Assembly: GCA_009760855.2 (NCBI GenBank)
Contig: WPIO01000018.1
Coordinates: 4,183,001 to 4,247,000, forward strand
Direction of reading: 5' to 3'
DNA: 64,000 nucleotides
Origin: Cristatella mucedo
Lineage: Eukaryota > Bryozoa > Phylactolaemata > Cristatellidae
The notes beneath the pieces are model-generated. The model had not been told where the DNA came from. It saw only the letters and a program-made list of their open reading frames with translations, and ran no database searches. A program made the translations under genes and the position numbers. Shown piece by piece: positions 63,481-64,000 of the stretch. Position 1 is the first letter of the stretch. Every line of letters starts with the position of its first letter.

Positions 63481-63488
63481 TATAAAAG
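63481..63488 (+). promoter_or_regulatory. TATA-box candidate
   Basis: TATAAAAG, followed about 110 bp later by the ATG of a 92-codon open frame. Context could be a host promoter or the U3/R part of an LTR. Not decided. Confidence 0.35.
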
Positions 63489-63596
63489 AGTCTCGTTTAC
63501 TGCGCACGTTCGCTGGGTCTCCGTGAGATTTCCACTAGAACAGCCGCCGCTGGAGACACTGTCATACAACACAGGAACTACTCGTCAAGAATCTGG

Positions 63597-63875
63597 ATGC
63601 AACTTGCTACGGTCAATACGCACAACCCGTTTGTCAGGCTGAAAGCTACCTCCAAGAGCAGCACTCTCTCGGTAACTCAGCAGTCCGAGGTCGATCGGGA
63701 GTTCTTTTTCTTACCAGTGAACTGCACAGCGATTCCACTGACACGTGAGCCACTAACGAAACATCCCCTTCCATTAGAGACCGTTAAAGCGTGCTTAGGC
63801 GACACGAAATATCCTTCCGTCAATACCAGACCTCAGAGCTCACTCCTGCAATCCAGATTCAACCGCGCGAAGTGA
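63597..63875 (+). CDS. Hypothetical 92-residue open frame downstream of a TATA box
   Basis: Starts ATG 63597 (MQLATVNTHNPFVRLKATSK) and stops before 63876. Mixed composition, no membrane segment, no recognised motif. Listed because of the upstream TATA-like element. It could be a chance frame or part of an element leaving the window. Confidence 0.2.
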   Translation: MQLATVNTHNPFVRLKATSKSSTLSVTQQSEVDREFFFLPVNCTAIPLTREPLTKHPLPLETVKACLGDTKYPSVNTRPQSSLLQSRFNRAK

Positions 63876-64000
63876 ACAACCAAACTCGCCGAATCAGGCA
63901 TTTCCATTCCAGCCGTCCTATGCTGCTCCAACGACTTATTTTTACTTCCTTGAGTGCTGACTGCTGACTCAGCTACGTCTCTAGATGTTTCTTCGCTTCG

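Overview
This window is nuclear DNA from an animal. It contains three multi-exon protein genes with GT-AG introns, spread over about 42 kb and buried in transposable-element debris and microsatellites. All three were rebuilt exon by exon, with reading phase agreeing at every junction. The species cannot be named from the sequence. The gene set (a ciliary LRR protein, a metazoan-type PREB/SEC12 and a GPC1-type acyltransferase), the many CR1/L2-like LINEs and the tRNA-derived SINEs point to an invertebrate.

Layout. 1-770 is a 37-bp minisatellite. 970-3300 holds a possible terminal exon with one membrane segment (minus strand), then GC-rich DNA with a SINE and a small hAT-like MITE. 3285-9627 (minus) is PPP1R42, a leucine-rich-repeat protein: 5 exons, 310 residues. 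9628-10194 is a short divergent promoter region. 10195-25346 (plus) is PREB/SEC12, the ER-membrane exchange factor for SAR1: 9 exons, 423 residues, with a pure 411-bp CTG repeat in intron 3. 25347-28299 is the tail-to-tail interval. 28300-44799 (minus) is a glycerophosphocholine acyltransferase of the GPC1 family (DUF2838): 7 exons, 390 residues, followed upstream by a GC-rich presumed promoter. From 46 kb to the right edge I recognise no complete gene: there are LINE and SINE copies, GA/TA microsatellites, a GC-rich block at 53.9-55.1 kb with one good candidate first coding exon, and a TATA-like promoter candidate at 63.48 kb.

Repeats. Two lineages of CR1/L2-like LINE occur many times, nearly all truncated at the 5' end. 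One lineage ends in a conserved hairpin plus an (ATT)n tail. The other ends in a TTACAT-type tail. Several tRNA-headed SINEs carry a tail that copies the hairpin of the first LINE, which suggests they borrow its machinery. Most intergenic and intronic open frames are LINE fragments or simple-repeat artefacts.

Genes together. PREB (COPII vesicle initiation) and GPC1 (phosphatidylcholine remodelling) both belong to the ER membrane and lie convergently. PPP1R42 and PREB are head to head with 567 bp between their start codons. Whether this neighbourhood has functional meaning is not shown by the sequence.
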